Source: Treponema sp. (lineage in GTDB: Bacteria; Spirochaetota; Spirochaetia; Treponematales; Breznakiellaceae). From it: DNA of 35,758 bases. The DNA lies in contig JAIRYV010000042.1 of assembly GCA_031267685.1 (NCBI GenBank), positions 1 through 35,758 on the forward strand. The letters are read 5' to 3'. Positions 7,641 to 16,710 of this stretch are shown here, piece after piece. Under the pieces are notes generated by a model. It worked only from the letters and a program-made list of their open reading frames with translations, had not been told where the DNA came from and did no database searches. The position numbers and the translations under genes are program-made. The first letter of the stretch is position 1. Each line of letters starts with the position of its first letter.

Positions 7641-7745
7641 ATGGAAACAATCTGGCGTATACTGACAAAGCTCTCGTTTGTTCGGGCGCTTCTAACTTGC
7701 GTGGCAGAGAACGAAGTTCCACCACGCCCTAAATCGAGGTTTTAG
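7641..7745 (+). CDS. Candidate 34-residue protein filling the yidD-yidC gap
   Basis: The ORF starts METIWRILTKLSFVRALL and ends PPRPKSRF. It begins 8 nt after the yidD stop, and its TAG (7743-7745) directly abuts the yidC ATG (TAGATG), so it occupies the whole gap in the operon direction. The first 20 residues could form a membrane-surface amphipathic helix. No clear SD precedes it. It may be a small partner of YidD/YidC, a leader that couples yidC translation, or chance. No family is recognised. Confidence 0.45.
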   Translation: METIWRILTKLSFVRALLTCVAENEVPPRPKSRF

Positions 7746-9536
7746 ATGGAAAAGCGAACATTACTGGCCGTTGCGCTTTCGGTCGTGGTTATAACGGTCT
7801 TTTATATGGTACAGGGGCTCTTCGTCCTGCCGCCTCAAACCCTGCCGCCGGAGCCTACGACTGTGGTCAGCGCCCCGGTAAGTCCTGGGCAGACGCAGGC
7901 ACCTGCCGGAGACACGGCTCCGGTAACTAACGTGGACGGGCCGGTTGTACCTGATGGTGTTGAAAGCCTTGTTGAGCAGCGGGTAAACATCGAAACCAAC
8001 CTGCTTTTAGTAACACTGAGCAGCGCTGGTGGGGATGTGGTGTCTTATAAACTCAAGGAACACACTGACAAGGGCGACTTTGTGGAAATGGTGCTGTCTG
8101 GCAATACTGAGGCACACGCTTTTACTGTGGCTTTTGGTAACGCCAGCGCCCAGCCCCTGACTTCGGTCTTTCAAGTGAGGCGTTTGTCTGATTACTCGGT
8201 GGAGTTTTACCGGGACTTTGCGCTTGAGGGTGACCGGGGTCGCTTTCGTTTAAGCAAACGGTATGACTTTAAGCCCAACGAGTATATGTTTGAGCTGACG
8301 ATCAATCTTGGCATAACGCCGGACAGCACCGTAATGCCCCTGCTTGACTTCAACGGCGCTGCTTATACTCTGGCCTTTGGGCCGCAGATAGGTCCATCCT
8401 TTGACCAGCTGGATCAGCGCAATGAATACCGTAACTACTTCACGTTTGCCAGTGGCAAGCAGAAGCAGGAGAAGGTGAGCGACATTCCCACGACCATCAA
8501 CACTATGCCGAAATGGGCGGCTATTGCGGGCAAGTACTTCACGTTCATCGCCATTCCTTACCCAAACCAGTACGACATCGCGTTTTCCTCCAGGGCTGAG
8601 CCTGGTTTGAAGAGTGCGTCGCGCTTCTACATGATTCGTCCAGCGCAAACCGGGCGGGTTGAGGACACCTACCGTTTCTATCTGGGTCCCAAAGAGCAGG
8701 AAGCCCTGGCTGTGTACAACAACGGCAATAACAGCTTTAGTCTGCGGGACATGGACATGATAAAAGTCGCTAACACCAGCGGCATACTCAGTCCCTTGGA
8801 GACTGGCCTCAAGTGGTTACTCGTAGTGTTCTATCGCCTTATTCCGAACTATGGCGTGGCGATCATCCTGCTTACCCTGTTGGTGAAGGTGCTTTTCTTC
8901 CCGCTTACCAAAAAAAGTTCGGAGTCAACTCTACGTATGCAGGCGCTGGCGCCCCGAATCAAGGAGATACAGGAGAAGTACAAGGATAACCAGCAGAAGA
9001 TGAACGCGGAAATGGCAGAGTTCTATAAGAAGGAAGGTTATAACCCGCTCGCGGGCTGTTTACCCATGCTGCTTCAGATTCCTATTTTCTTTGCTATGTA
9101 CAATCTGTTTAACAATCACTTTGACTTGCGCGGCGGTATGTTCATTCCGGGGTGGATACCTGACCTTTCCCTTCCTGAGTCAGTCTTCAATTTTGCACCG
9201 GTAACGATTCCCATTCTTGGCTGGAGCGATATTCGGCTCCTTCCCATCATCTATGTTGCATCTCAGCTTCTCTATGGCAAGGTAACGCAGACCCCTGATC
9301 AGCAGGGGAATTCCCAGACGAAGCTCATGCTCTATGCTATGCCGATTATCTTCTTCTTTATGCTCTACAACGTGCCGTCTGGCCTGTTGGTCTACTGGAT
9401 ATTCTCTAACCTGCTGACGCTGGTACAACAGCTTGCCATAAACAAGTACCTTGCGCCGAAACGGGCGGCTATACGGGCTGAAGGCGAGAAGAAGGCGGAA
9501 CCAAAGATTGCGCCGAAGAAAAAAAAGAAGCGCTAA
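7746..9536 (+). CDS. yidC: Membrane protein insertase YidC
   Basis: 596 residues, full length for the Gram-negative type. An N-terminal membrane helix (about 5-25) precedes a Pro/Ala/Thr-rich linker and a large periplasmic beta-domain (about 70-345). The insertase core is at about 355-575: WLLVVFYRLIPNYGVAIILL, PLTKKSSESTLRMQALAPRI, KEIQEKYKDN, NPLAGCLPMLLQIPIFFAMY and a final VPSGLLVYWIFSN helix. A Lys-rich C-tail may help ribosome contact. It inserts membrane proteins alone or with SecYEG. GAGG lies 8 nt before the ATG, inside the preceding small ORF. Confidence 0.98.
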   Translation: MEKRTLLAVALSVVVITVFYMVQGLFVLPPQTLPPEPTTVVSAPVSPGQTQAPAGDTAPVTNVDGPVVPDGVESLVEQRVNIETNLLLVTLSSAGGDVVSYKLKEHTDKGDFVEMVLSGNTEAHAFTVAFGNASAQPLTSVFQVRRLSDYSVEFYRDFALEGDRGRFRLSKRYDFKPNEYMFELTINLGITPDSTVMPLLDFNGAAYTLAFGPQIGPSFDQLDQRNEYRNYFTFASGKQKQEKVSDIPTTINTMPKWAAIAGKYFTFIAIPYPNQYDIAFSSRAEPGLKSASRFYMIRPAQTGRVEDTYRFYLGPKEQEALAVYNNGNNSFSLRDMDMIKVANTSGILSPLETGLKWLLVVFYRLIPNYGVAIILLTLLVKVLFFPLTKKSSESTLRMQALAPRIKEIQEKYKDNQQKMNAEMAEFYKKEGYNPLAGCLPMLLQIPIFFAMYNLFNNHFDLRGGMFIPGWIPDLSLPESVFNFAPVTIPILGWSDIRLLPIIYVASQLLYGKVTQTPDQQGNSQTKLMLYAMPIIFFFMLYNVPSGLLVYWIFSNLLTLVQQLAINKYLAPKRAAIRAEGEKKAEPKIAPKKKKKR

Positions 9537-9592
9537 TAGTGCCTGCTGAAAGCGCCTTATATCAAAAATTTCTTTTTTAAGGAGAGCTATAT

Positions 9593-10327
9593 ATGGAATA
9601 TGAATATGAATTTGAAGGCCGCACCGAGAAAGAGGCTATTGATCGGGCGGCAAAATCTCTTGGCCTCGCAAAGGACGCTTTTGACGTGGAGATCCTCGAA
9701 AGCAGGCGTCAGGGTTTATTTAAAAAGGGCTATGTAAAAATCAAGGTTCATCCCGGTCAGCCGTCGCCTGTTACGGCTGGCCGGGATGACGAAGGAGAAG
9801 CGCCCTCTGGCGGCATCTCTGAGCTTGAAAAGAAGCAGTTCACTGATGCACTGTTCGGCAACCCTGAAGCCCAGAGCGACTTTGAGCAGAAGCTCATTGA
9901 CTTTACTCAGGGACTCATCAGCCGCATGGGTTACACCGCAAAGGTAACGGTACTGTTTCGGGAGGAGCGCAAGATCGGGCTGAAGATGGATTCGGAGTTT
10001 TCCTCGATTTTGATTGGCAAGAAGGGGAAAAACCTCGACGCGCTTCAGCTTCTGGTGAATATCTACGCAGGCAGACAGGGGCGTGGGGATATGCGGATCA
10101 TTCTGGACACCGAGAACTATCGCATCCACCGCGAGGAATCGCTGGTTCGCCTGGCTTACACGGTTGCTGATCGCGTGCGGGATAACCGCAGGTCCGTGCT
10201 ACTTGAACCCATGAATCCCTTTGATCGCCGTCTCATTCACACCACCTTGAGCGATATCGCTGACGTGGAAACCAAAAGTGAAGGCGAAGGTCTATATAAG
10301 CAGGTACGGGTGTATTACCGGGGGTGA
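9593..10327 (+). CDS. jag: RNA-binding protein Jag/KhpB (Jag_N, KH, R3H)
   Basis: 244 residues. The Jag_N domain is at 1-55 (YEFEGRTEKEAIDRAAKSLG, then QGLFKKGYVKIKV). An acidic linker follows, then a KH domain at about 108-170 with the GxxG loop IGKKGKN, and an R3H domain at about 178-244 (REESLVRLAY, PMNPFDRRLIH). KhpB/Jag binds RNA, commonly with KhpA, and affects envelope synthesis and division. Placed directly after yidC as in many bacteria. AAGGAG is 10 nt upstream of the ATG. Confidence 0.95.
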   Translation: MEYEYEFEGRTEKEAIDRAAKSLGLAKDAFDVEILESRRQGLFKKGYVKIKVHPGQPSPVTAGRDDEGEAPSGGISELEKKQFTDALFGNPEAQSDFEQKLIDFTQGLISRMGYTAKVTVLFREERKIGLKMDSEFSSILIGKKGKNLDALQLLVNIYAGRQGRGDMRIILDTENYRIHREESLVRLAYTVADRVRDNRRSVLLEPMNPFDRRLIHTTLSDIADVETKSEGEGLYKQVRVYYRG

Positions 10328-10336
10328 TGATAACGT

Positions 10337-11140
10337 ATGACACAGTGTGTAATTCTTGCAACATACCTGATTCTGTTTAATGCGGCGTTGGTTTTCCCCA
10401 CGCCGCTTAACGAGCTTCTCGACTCAAGCGCGTTTAACGCGCTTATGGCTTCTGAGCAGGAAACCGTAACCGAAGTTCGGTTCAAAACCTCGACGCCGGC
10501 CCTGCTCCCCCGCCATTCTTACACGCGGGAACTGGTCGCCAATGCTCTTCAAGACCTCGACATCAGTTTTCTCGTGGAAACCCTGTATATATACCACAAA
10601 CCATCCGGCGCTTCCTTCCCTACGTGGACCGAGGCTGAACGAAGCGCCCTCTTTAACCAGTGTCTGGCACTAAGCCGTCTGGCTGGACTGGAGTATTACT
10701 CGGAGAGCCGCAAGCGGATGCGTACTTTCTACGAAACCTCCTTTGTAATCGACAGCCCTGAAACAAAGCGTCCCCTGCCTGATCCAGTCTATGACTCGCC
10801 GCCAGCGAGTGTGCTGCTCTATGCTCGCCAGAAAGACCTCACCTTTGGCGATAACATCTACTGTTACGAGTACCACGCCCGAAGCGACGCGCTTTTGTTT
10901 ACTCAGGAAAACCTCACGACTCTCAGCCTTGTGCTTATTCCAGCGGTGGGGAAGAATCGGCTCCGGTCTGTGGTTGCGGTGTTCGATGCCAGTGCGGATC
11001 TCCTTATCTATGTGCTTTCCGCGGCAAAAGCAGCCTCGTTTCCCGGCTTGAACGAGCGCGTGGGCGAGTCCTTCTCCAACCGCGCCGACGCGCTCCTGCG
11101 CTGGTTCGTCAATCAGGCTGACCAAGCGTTTGGACGCTAA
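10337..11140 (+). CDS. Secreted spirochete-type hypothetical protein
   Basis: 267 residues. An N-terminal hydrophobic segment (CVILATYLILFNAALVFPTP, about 4-23) suggests a signal peptide or anchor. The rest is mixed alpha/beta with YSESRKRMRTFYETSF (about 120-135) and a hydrophobic strand pattern TLSLVLIPAVG and SVVAVFDASADLLIYVLS. It resembles a family of small exported proteins seen in treponemes (possibly the DUF6675 group; not verifiable here). It starts 9 bp after jag and so is probably the last gene of the operon, ending 8 bp from the convergent next gene. Function unknown. Confidence 0.75.
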   Translation: MTQCVILATYLILFNAALVFPTPLNELLDSSAFNALMASEQETVTEVRFKTSTPALLPRHSYTRELVANALQDLDISFLVETLYIYHKPSGASFPTWTEAERSALFNQCLALSRLAGLEYYSESRKRMRTFYETSFVIDSPETKRPLPDPVYDSPPASVLLYARQKDLTFGDNIYCYEYHARSDALLFTQENLTTLSLVLIPAVGKNRLRSVVAVFDASADLLIYVLSAAKAASFPGLNERVGESFSNRADALLRWFVNQADQAFGR

Positions 11141-11148
11141 CTCAGCTC

Positions 11149-12714
11149 CTAATACAAGCGTGCGTCCCCTTCCCGTGTTATGTCTGTGATGCGCCAGGCG
11201 GCGTCTTTATACCACGAAAGCCTAAGCGTATCAGTGTAGGAAACGCCCCAGGGCGGCGGCACAGCTCCATCAGAAGCAAAGGGATCAGGCGTTTCCTCTC
11301 CTTCTTCCAGAGGACGGTATGAACCAGGAAGCCAGAGTGTGTACGAAGCCCGAAACGTTGTTTCTCCATCGCTTTCGTCGCTGTCCAAAACCTCAAGCTG
11401 AAGACCCGAAACGCCAAAAACCGTCAGGTCCGTGGGCGGCGACCCTGCATCAACCCATTCCTGGGCTGAAACCATCATATCCACATACTCATACGCCTGC
11501 TGAACTCGGTTTAACACAAAGAGATTCGTAACCATCTCTATATCGCCCTTGCCAATCTTGCTGGTGTTTTTTTGAACACAGGCTTCCATAAGCTGATGAT
11601 CCAGAGTGGCAAAGGCTCCATAGTAGGTTTCCACAACCTCAGCCGTTGCCATGCCTCTCGTAGTGGGCAGTGAGGCGCGGCTTTCGATGGTGCTTCGCAC
11701 GATAAGCCCAACGCTGATGAGCGCAGCCAGACAGACCGCAAGTATGGAGGTGTTTCTGGCAACAAAACGTTTGGTCTTCACCGTCAGACCACTCTTTTTC
11801 AGGAACTTCTCCCGCTCAAGCCCGATTCTGGTGCGTTCCTCCTCAGTACATATCTGGATATACAAATCAGCCTTCTTGGAACCAAAGTCGCCCAGAAAAT
11901 CCCGCAACTGCGTAGCAAGCTTCGCTCGTTGTGTATGTTGCACGCTGGGCTGCACGGTATGTTGTACAGCGCGTGGCAGGCTGTGTGGCACAGCGCCCTG
12001 CGCGTCTTTCGTAGGCATGAGCGCACTCTTAACAAGCGCGACCAGTTCCGCGTTCAGCCCAGAAACCGCAAGATGTATGGGCAGATAAACCCCTTCGCGC
12101 ATATCCTGATGCAAAACCTCAAGGTCTGTATTAAGAAACGGCGGCATTCCAACAAAAAGCTGGTAAAGCAAAGCTGAAGCAGTGAACGCAATCGCCTCTT
12201 CTCCACGCAAGTCCGGGTGTATCCAACGTTCTCCACCACTTATCCAGCAATTCTCAGCCTCAAGACTCCGGCGCGCAGTTGTCGGTGGATAAAACAGGAG
12301 TGTCCCATCAGACGCGACAAGAGCAAGTGCCGGCGCAAGTGAAAACGTAACACCACGATAGCTCAGGCTGATACAGGCCGCGATCCATGCACGCAAGGCG
12401 TCAAGAGCCACATCTTTCGCCGCATCAAAAACGCCAGCGCCAGAGACAGCCCCGTTAGCATCACCGCCAGAAGCTGCCGCCTCAAGGATCACGTCAAGCG
12501 GTCTGCCTTCAAAAGCCGGTCCCCAGAGGCCAATAGTCCCGTTCCGCTCAACAGCCCCCTCAGCTTGCCATACGCTCATCTCTCCATCACGGCTGACAAT
12601 AAATCCATGCTCCATCACAAAATACGAGAGCTTGGCCTGCGCAAAAGCCTGCGCGCCAAGACCAGTGTCAAAAAAGAGCCTCAATCTCCCATCAATTTCA
12701 AGAGTGCTAATCAT
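11149..12714 (-). CDS. Pseudokinase-like single-pass membrane protein
   Basis: 521 residues. Residues about 95-235 resemble the C-lobe of a protein kinase: a DGTLLFYPP strand (136-144), then HPDLRGEEAIAFTASALLYQ (167-186), LFVGMPPF (187-194) and LHQDMREGVYLP (201-212), echoing the kinase pattern of PE-D..S.G..LYEL.TG..PF. No HRD catalytic loop, DFG or Lys-bearing N-lobe is visible, so catalysis is unlikely. One membrane helix follows (321-340, NTSILAVCLAALISVGLIVR). The C-terminal domain (about 355-521) starts VVETYYGAFATLDHQLMEAC, an NTF2/SnoaL-like beginning. A small QHT repeat lies at 251-262. The start has SD GGGAGG 5 nt upstream. Role inferred: signalling scaffold. Confidence 0.6.
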   Translation of the reverse strand: MISTLEIDGRLRLFFDTGLGAQAFAQAKLSYFVMEHGFIVSRDGEMSVWQAEGAVERNGTIGLWGPAFEGRPLDVILEAAASGGDANGAVSGAGVFDAAKDVALDALRAWIAACISLSYRGVTFSLAPALALVASDGTLLFYPPTTARRSLEAENCWISGGERWIHPDLRGEEAIAFTASALLYQLFVGMPPFLNTDLEVLHQDMREGVYLPIHLAVSGLNAELVALVKSALMPTKDAQGAVPHSLPRAVQHTVQPSVQHTQRAKLATQLRDFLGDFGSKKADLYIQICTEEERTRIGLEREKFLKKSGLTVKTKRFVARNTSILAVCLAALISVGLIVRSTIESRASLPTTRGMATAEVVETYYGAFATLDHQLMEACVQKNTSKIGKGDIEMVTNLFVLNRVQQAYEYVDMMVSAQEWVDAGSPPTDLTVFGVSGLQLEVLDSDESDGETTFRASYTLWLPGSYRPLEEGEETPDPFASDGAVPPPWGVSYTDTLRLSWYKDAAWRITDITREGDARLY

Positions 12715-12812
12715 CTTTTCCTCCCTAAAACAAGTGTATCCTCAGTTTGCCAGTGGGGAATTCTCTCTCGACTTGGCGTCTGCTACTCTTTCTTAATCTT
12801 TCCCTTCTACTA

Positions 12813-12818
12813 TATAGT
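12813..12818 (+). promoter_or_regulatory. -10 element just upstream of the 627-residue protein gene
   Basis: TATAGT at 12813-12818, followed by 6 nt and ATG at 12825. Transcription from it would begin on the ATG. The -35 position holds only a weak TTCTTA match. Confidence 0.35.
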
Positions 12819-12824
12819 AATATA

Positions 12825-14708
12825 ATGAAGAAAGTTGATCTATATTCTTTACTGTGGGTGTATGCAACTAAAGCTCATACCCCTACCATAAAAATTAGCG
12901 TATTCATTGATTTTATTGGAAAATACGCTCGGCTGCATATCGCGGAACAGCCTGAATGGGAAACATGGACGCGGAATACCCTCGCTAAATTCTGGGAGGA
13001 AGTTCCCGTATTGGTGGACACAGGCAAATGCGTGATTCAAGGCGTTACCACTGATCGCACCATCTTCCTCACCCAATACTATACGGCTATGATTGCTCTC
13101 GCCTATAAAACGGAAAATACTGCCAGCATCGCCCCATTCCCCGACGAGCGCAGCCTCAAGGTACAGATACCCGATGAACAGATCACAGTTCTTCGTCTGA
13201 AAGAAGACCTCGCCGATTACCTTGACAAGACAGAAGCCAGCCATACGCCCATCATAAGCCTGGACTTATCCAACCAGCTTGGTTCCATACTCATACTTGA
13301 TTCCATGATTCCCCAGGAGCTGCTGGAAGTCGCATTCCTCAAGATACATTTCTACTTTATGCTCCCTAATAAGCGCCACCATGCGCTCCATAAACTGACA
13401 GCTCCACTCCACAAACAGGAAACAACTCCACAAGAACTGCTTGATAGCCTGATTCAGGACTCCAATACGCTTATAGACGACTTTAAGAAAAGTCGAGACA
13501 GTTCATATCTCTTCTGGAAACATCTGTGCGGCTTTATCAGAAACGATCTCAGTAATAAAACAACTAAGTCCTCTGAAGATAGTACGCTATTACAGACCGT
13601 TGCCCTTATTGAAGGGTTCAATACGTTCTTTAACGCAAAAGCTAAACAACGTATGGCAAAGGAAAAGGCGTTTGAGGAACTGAACGCGTGCCTCTTGCAC
13701 CCGCCTTACCTCTACACGAGGGGAGACCTCATCAAGTTCGTGGGACACGATGGTAAACCACTGGCCGAATACTATTCCGAGAAGGAACTTGACCAGTTCC
13801 TAGAGGGAAAAACCTCTGCACCGCCGGATCAGACGCCTGAACTGGTCGCTCTTACCGACGCAAAGAAGGAGCAGTGGTTTGTACCAAAGACTACTTTTCC
13901 ACTGGTCTGTGTACAGCAACTGCAAGATGCACATGCCATAATCGAGGGCGCCATTATCGAGCATTGGCTAAAGTTGCTCCAGCATTATCAGATTGAACCA
14001 GCTATGGAGCATGATAGTGAATTTAAAAAGGCGCTGCTCCAACACTTGAGAACCCAGACGCCCATACTTGCGGCTATGCTTGAGTACAAACGCCTCCAGC
14101 TCCTTTTTAGCGAAATGCAGAGCGAACAAAACGGCTATACAGAATTTGCCCAACTCTTTGATAAGAATACAGGTAAACTGCTCAGCTTAAATGAACTTCT
14201 GCTCGTCAAACGGCAAACACTGTTGAGTGAAACCCATTCGCGCCTGCCTTTCTGGTACTCAGTATCGCCATTTGTCAAACTGGCCATGTCTTTTAGTAAA
14301 AAGGAGAACCCTAAGAAACCGCCTGCTCTGGGGGCCACACCATCAACCACGGTTAAAAAAGAAAAAACACTTACGTTTTTTATGGTCTGTACGCAATTTG
14401 AGGAAGAGCTTGTGCCATCTGGAAGCACGCTCGATAGCTATCTTGTGAAGCTCTGGGAACGCTGGGCAAAGCTCATCAAGGAGGAAGACCGGAAGAACCT
14501 CAGAGAAGACGTTAATGCCCTGGTTCGAGATCGCATCCGCCGTACTGCGCGTCTGCTTAAACCCACGCAGATAACCGAAAACTATCTGAGCCAAACCACC
14601 AAAGAACTGATCCAGATGTATCCTGCTTTACAGCAGCTCCAGAATAACAGCCTGGAACTGTATATCAAGTTGTATCTGATCAAGCTACTGAAGAGCATTC
14701 CCCGTTAA
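12825..14708 (+). CDS. Hypothetical protein, 627 residues, helix-rich
   Basis: Starts MKKVDLYSLLWVYATKAHTP. No signal peptide or clear membrane helix is visible; the protein is rich in Leu/Lys/Glu helices and has a Pro/Lys-rich hinge at about 510-530 (KKENPKKPPALGATPSTTVK), suggesting two domains joined by a linker. No catalytic motif or known family is recognised. ATG 12825 is preferred over an in-frame TTG at 12747 because neither has an SD and TATAGT lies correctly for a leaderless transcript. It is divergent from the pseudokinase-like gene (110 bp between starts), so the pair may be functionally linked; that is inference only. Confidence 0.7.
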   Translation: MKKVDLYSLLWVYATKAHTPTIKISVFIDFIGKYARLHIAEQPEWETWTRNTLAKFWEEVPVLVDTGKCVIQGVTTDRTIFLTQYYTAMIALAYKTENTASIAPFPDERSLKVQIPDEQITVLRLKEDLADYLDKTEASHTPIISLDLSNQLGSILILDSMIPQELLEVAFLKIHFYFMLPNKRHHALHKLTAPLHKQETTPQELLDSLIQDSNTLIDDFKKSRDSSYLFWKHLCGFIRNDLSNKTTKSSEDSTLLQTVALIEGFNTFFNAKAKQRMAKEKAFEELNACLLHPPYLYTRGDLIKFVGHDGKPLAEYYSEKELDQFLEGKTSAPPDQTPELVALTDAKKEQWFVPKTTFPLVCVQQLQDAHAIIEGAIIEHWLKLLQHYQIEPAMEHDSEFKKALLQHLRTQTPILAAMLEYKRLQLLFSEMQSEQNGYTEFAQLFDKNTGKLLSLNELLLVKRQTLLSETHSRLPFWYSVSPFVKLAMSFSKKENPKKPPALGATPSTTVKKEKTLTFFMVCTQFEEELVPSGSTLDSYLVKLWERWAKLIKEEDRKNLREDVNALVRDRIRRTARLLKPTQITENYLSQTTKELIQMYPALQQLQNNSLELYIKLYLIKLLKSIPR

Positions 14709-14735
14709 ATTGAGGGATTCCCGGTTTTCGTTTCC

Positions 14736-14744
14736 TGCTATAGT
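14736..14744 (+). promoter_or_regulatory. Extended -10 promoter at the D-amino acid aminotransferase gene
   Basis: TGCTATAGT (14736-14744) is an extended -10 (TGn plus TATAGT). Initiation at about 14751 would leave 3 nt or fewer before the ATG at 14754. No good -35 is seen, as is common for extended -10 promoters. Confidence 0.45.
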
Positions 14745-14753
14745 ATGCCGTCT

Positions 14754-15599
14754 ATGAAAACACTAGGTTACTACAACGGGGAAATCGCTGCGATTGATGA
14801 ACTGCGTATCCCCATGAATGATCGGGTCTGCTGGTTTGGTGATGGGGTCTATGATGCGACAATCACCGGAAACCATGTCATCTTTGCCTTAGACGAGCAT
14901 ATCGACCGTTTCTTTAACAGTGCCGCACTTGTCGAGATACCACTTGCATTTACAAAGCTATGGCTTGCTGAGTTGCTCCACGATCTAGTGCAGAAGCTGG
15001 ACAGTCCCACGCAGTTTGTGTATTGGCAGGTAACGCGAGGAACTACTGAGCGCGCTCATACCTTTCCAGAGACACCGGCAAATCTCTGGGTCATGCTCCG
15101 TCCGCTTGTTCTGCCTGATCTGACAAACAAAGTGAAGCTGATCACTGTGGAAGACATTCGTTTTCTGCTCTGTAACGTCAAAACCCTGAACCTTCTGCCC
15201 AATGTGCTTGCCAGTGAGCAGGCAAAGCGCGCTGGTTGTTACGAGGCAGTGTTTCACCGGGGCGAGCGGGTTACGGAATGCAGTCATAGCAATGTGCATA
15301 TCCTCAAGAACGGTGTTTTCCGCACTGCTCCCGCCGACAATCTGATCCTGCCCGGCATTACCCGCGCTCACCTTATTGCCCATTGCCTCAAGCTAGGAAT
15401 CACTGTTTCTGAGGCACCGTTCACAGTGGCGGAACTGATGAGTGCTGACGAGGTTATTGTCTCAAGTTCATCAACCTTCTGCGCCTCAGCAAGCCATATT
15501 GATGGCCATGAAGTGGGTGGCAAAGCGCCGGACTTGCTGACGAAACTTCGGGAATCGCTATTGAACGAGTTTCACGAGGCAACTAGCGCCGGTGTTTAA
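14754..15599 (+). CDS. dat: D-amino acid (D-alanine) aminotransferase, class IV PLP enzyme
   Basis: 281 residues. It interconverts D-alanine/2-oxoglutarate and pyruvate/D-glutamate, supplying D-amino acids for peptidoglycan. The fold-type IV pattern is clear: MKTLGYYNGEI at the start, RVCWFGDGVYDA (about 22-33), the PLP lysine in CNVKTLNLLPNVLA (Lys about 143), then GCYEAVFHRGERVTECSHSN (Glu/Ser PLP-phosphate region), and LILPGITR. The match to D-alanine aminotransferase is closer than to branched-chain or lyase members. ATG 14754 is chosen on the promoter position and alignment; ATG 14745 is in frame 9 nt upstream and cannot be excluded. No SD. Confidence 0.9.
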   Translation: MKTLGYYNGEIAAIDELRIPMNDRVCWFGDGVYDATITGNHVIFALDEHIDRFFNSAALVEIPLAFTKLWLAELLHDLVQKLDSPTQFVYWQVTRGTTERAHTFPETPANLWVMLRPLVLPDLTNKVKLITVEDIRFLLCNVKTLNLLPNVLASEQAKRAGCYEAVFHRGERVTECSHSNVHILKNGVFRTAPADNLILPGITRAHLIAHCLKLGITVSEAPFTVAELMSADEVIVSSSSTFCASASHIDGHEVGGKAPDLLTKLRESLLNEFHEATSAGV

Positions 15600-16004
15600 C
15601 CATCGCGGTATGCCCCTGCGACAAAGCTATAGCCTCGCGCTGATGCGGGCGGGGTGTAAACGGCATAATACAGCTGCGATTAAGTAGGTAAACAGGAAAT
15701 AGCCCGTCGCGAAGCCGGCGGGCTTGCAGCGCTGGCAGAGAAAACCGCTTAAGCGCCCCCATTAGATTACTGAGCGCTCCTATGTTTTAAAATTTGAAAA
15801 ATCCATTGTACCATACATTAATGATTCAATCAAAATCACTATCAATTCCAAAACCAGTACACCAAATGGCAAAAAAGTCAGCACTAAGCAGCAGTATTGT
15901 TCGGAGCTGTATTATATGCTCTTGTTACACTTCAGCGCCGGCACGAGCGGACTCTGCACAGAAGCCCACCTGCCACCTGTCTCTTAGCTTTTACTTTTAC
16001 CTCA
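15600..16004. other. 405-bp gap without a recognised gene; G+C-rich hairpins
   Basis: The left part (15600-15790) is G+C-rich and structured: an 8-bp stem with one G-T pair (15702-15709 with 15716-15723, loop CGAAGC) and the palindrome CGCTTAAGCG near 15748. No T-run follows, so these are not clear terminators for dat. The right part (15790-16004) is A+T-rich. No tRNA, SRP, RNase P or tmRNA signatures were seen. A plus ORF at 15794-16123 overlaps the next gene antisense and is not credible. Confidence 0.5.
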
Positions 16005-16673
16005 TTATCCGATCAATGCTTCCTCAATGGATGACCACGGCCCCTGATCTCCCCTACCGTTCTCGTAGCAGATCGCGTAATAGACCGTCTTACCTTTGTC
16101 CGCCTCCGTATAGGCTAGGATGAGAGACGTTCTTCGGTTGAATTTCGCTTTTGGCAGATAGTCGCCGGAAGTGGGCTTGTCGCCGCCGACCTGCCAGCCG
16201 TACCGCACCCCGTAAACGTCATCTGGTTTGGATGTCTTCCTATTATTAGGGTTCAGCGCCAGTATCCTATGCTCAAAGTGGCTGCGGGTGTTCTCGACCA
16301 CGATGTCTGGGCGGGCCGTGGGTGTAGGGTGATGGGTTATCGTAGTCTTCCTAGAGGAAATGCCCAACTGTACTTTATCCACTTCTTCCATTTTCTTGTT
16401 AAAGCGAACAGACGAATTGGCGAAATCTCGCATTTCATCGATACATTTTTCCTTCGCCTTATTCTTAGCGATTCGATTCACCGAAGAATCATCCATTCTA
16501 TAGGATTCATACGCTGCCAAAAAACCGCCAATCATGGCTAAAACCACCGCAAGTGCCGTCGGATCCCAGCCATAAGCCGCAACCTTCACCGGATCCTCTA
16601 GCACTGCTTTCCATTTCAGACATAATTCAATCACATCTAGCTCCCTACTGGGAATCCAATCCTTGTATGCCAT
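16005..16673 (-). CDS. Treponema-type hypothetical protein (MAYKDWIPS family)
   Basis: 222 residues. The N-terminus MAYKDWIPSRELDVIELC and the C-terminal block YGVRYGWQVGGDKPTSGDYL, FNRRTSLILAYTEADKGK and YYAICYENGRGDQGPWS are those of a family I know mainly from gut treponemes and some Bacteroidetes, with no assigned function. The N-terminal half is helical; the C-terminal half looks like a beta-sandwich (fibronectin-like) unit. No signal peptide. AGGAGG is 6 nt before the ATG. It stands alone between two gene-free regions with its own promoter. Confidence 0.8.
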   Translation of the reverse strand: MAYKDWIPSRELDVIELCLKWKAVLEDPVKVAAYGWDPTALAVVLAMIGGFLAAYESYRMDDSSVNRIAKNKAKEKCIDEMRDFANSSVRFNKKMEEVDKVQLGISSRKTTITHHPTPTARPDIVVENTRSHFEHRILALNPNNRKTSKPDDVYGVRYGWQVGGDKPTSGDYLPKAKFNRRTSLILAYTEADKGKTVYYAICYENGRGDQGPWSSIEEALIG

Positions 16674-16710
16674 TCCATACCTCCTTACCTATTGTTTTTG
16701 GTATCCTAAC

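Noticed and set aside
15794-16123. 109-residue plus ORF
   Set aside because: No SD and its 3' part is antisense to the MAYKDWIPS gene, which is real.
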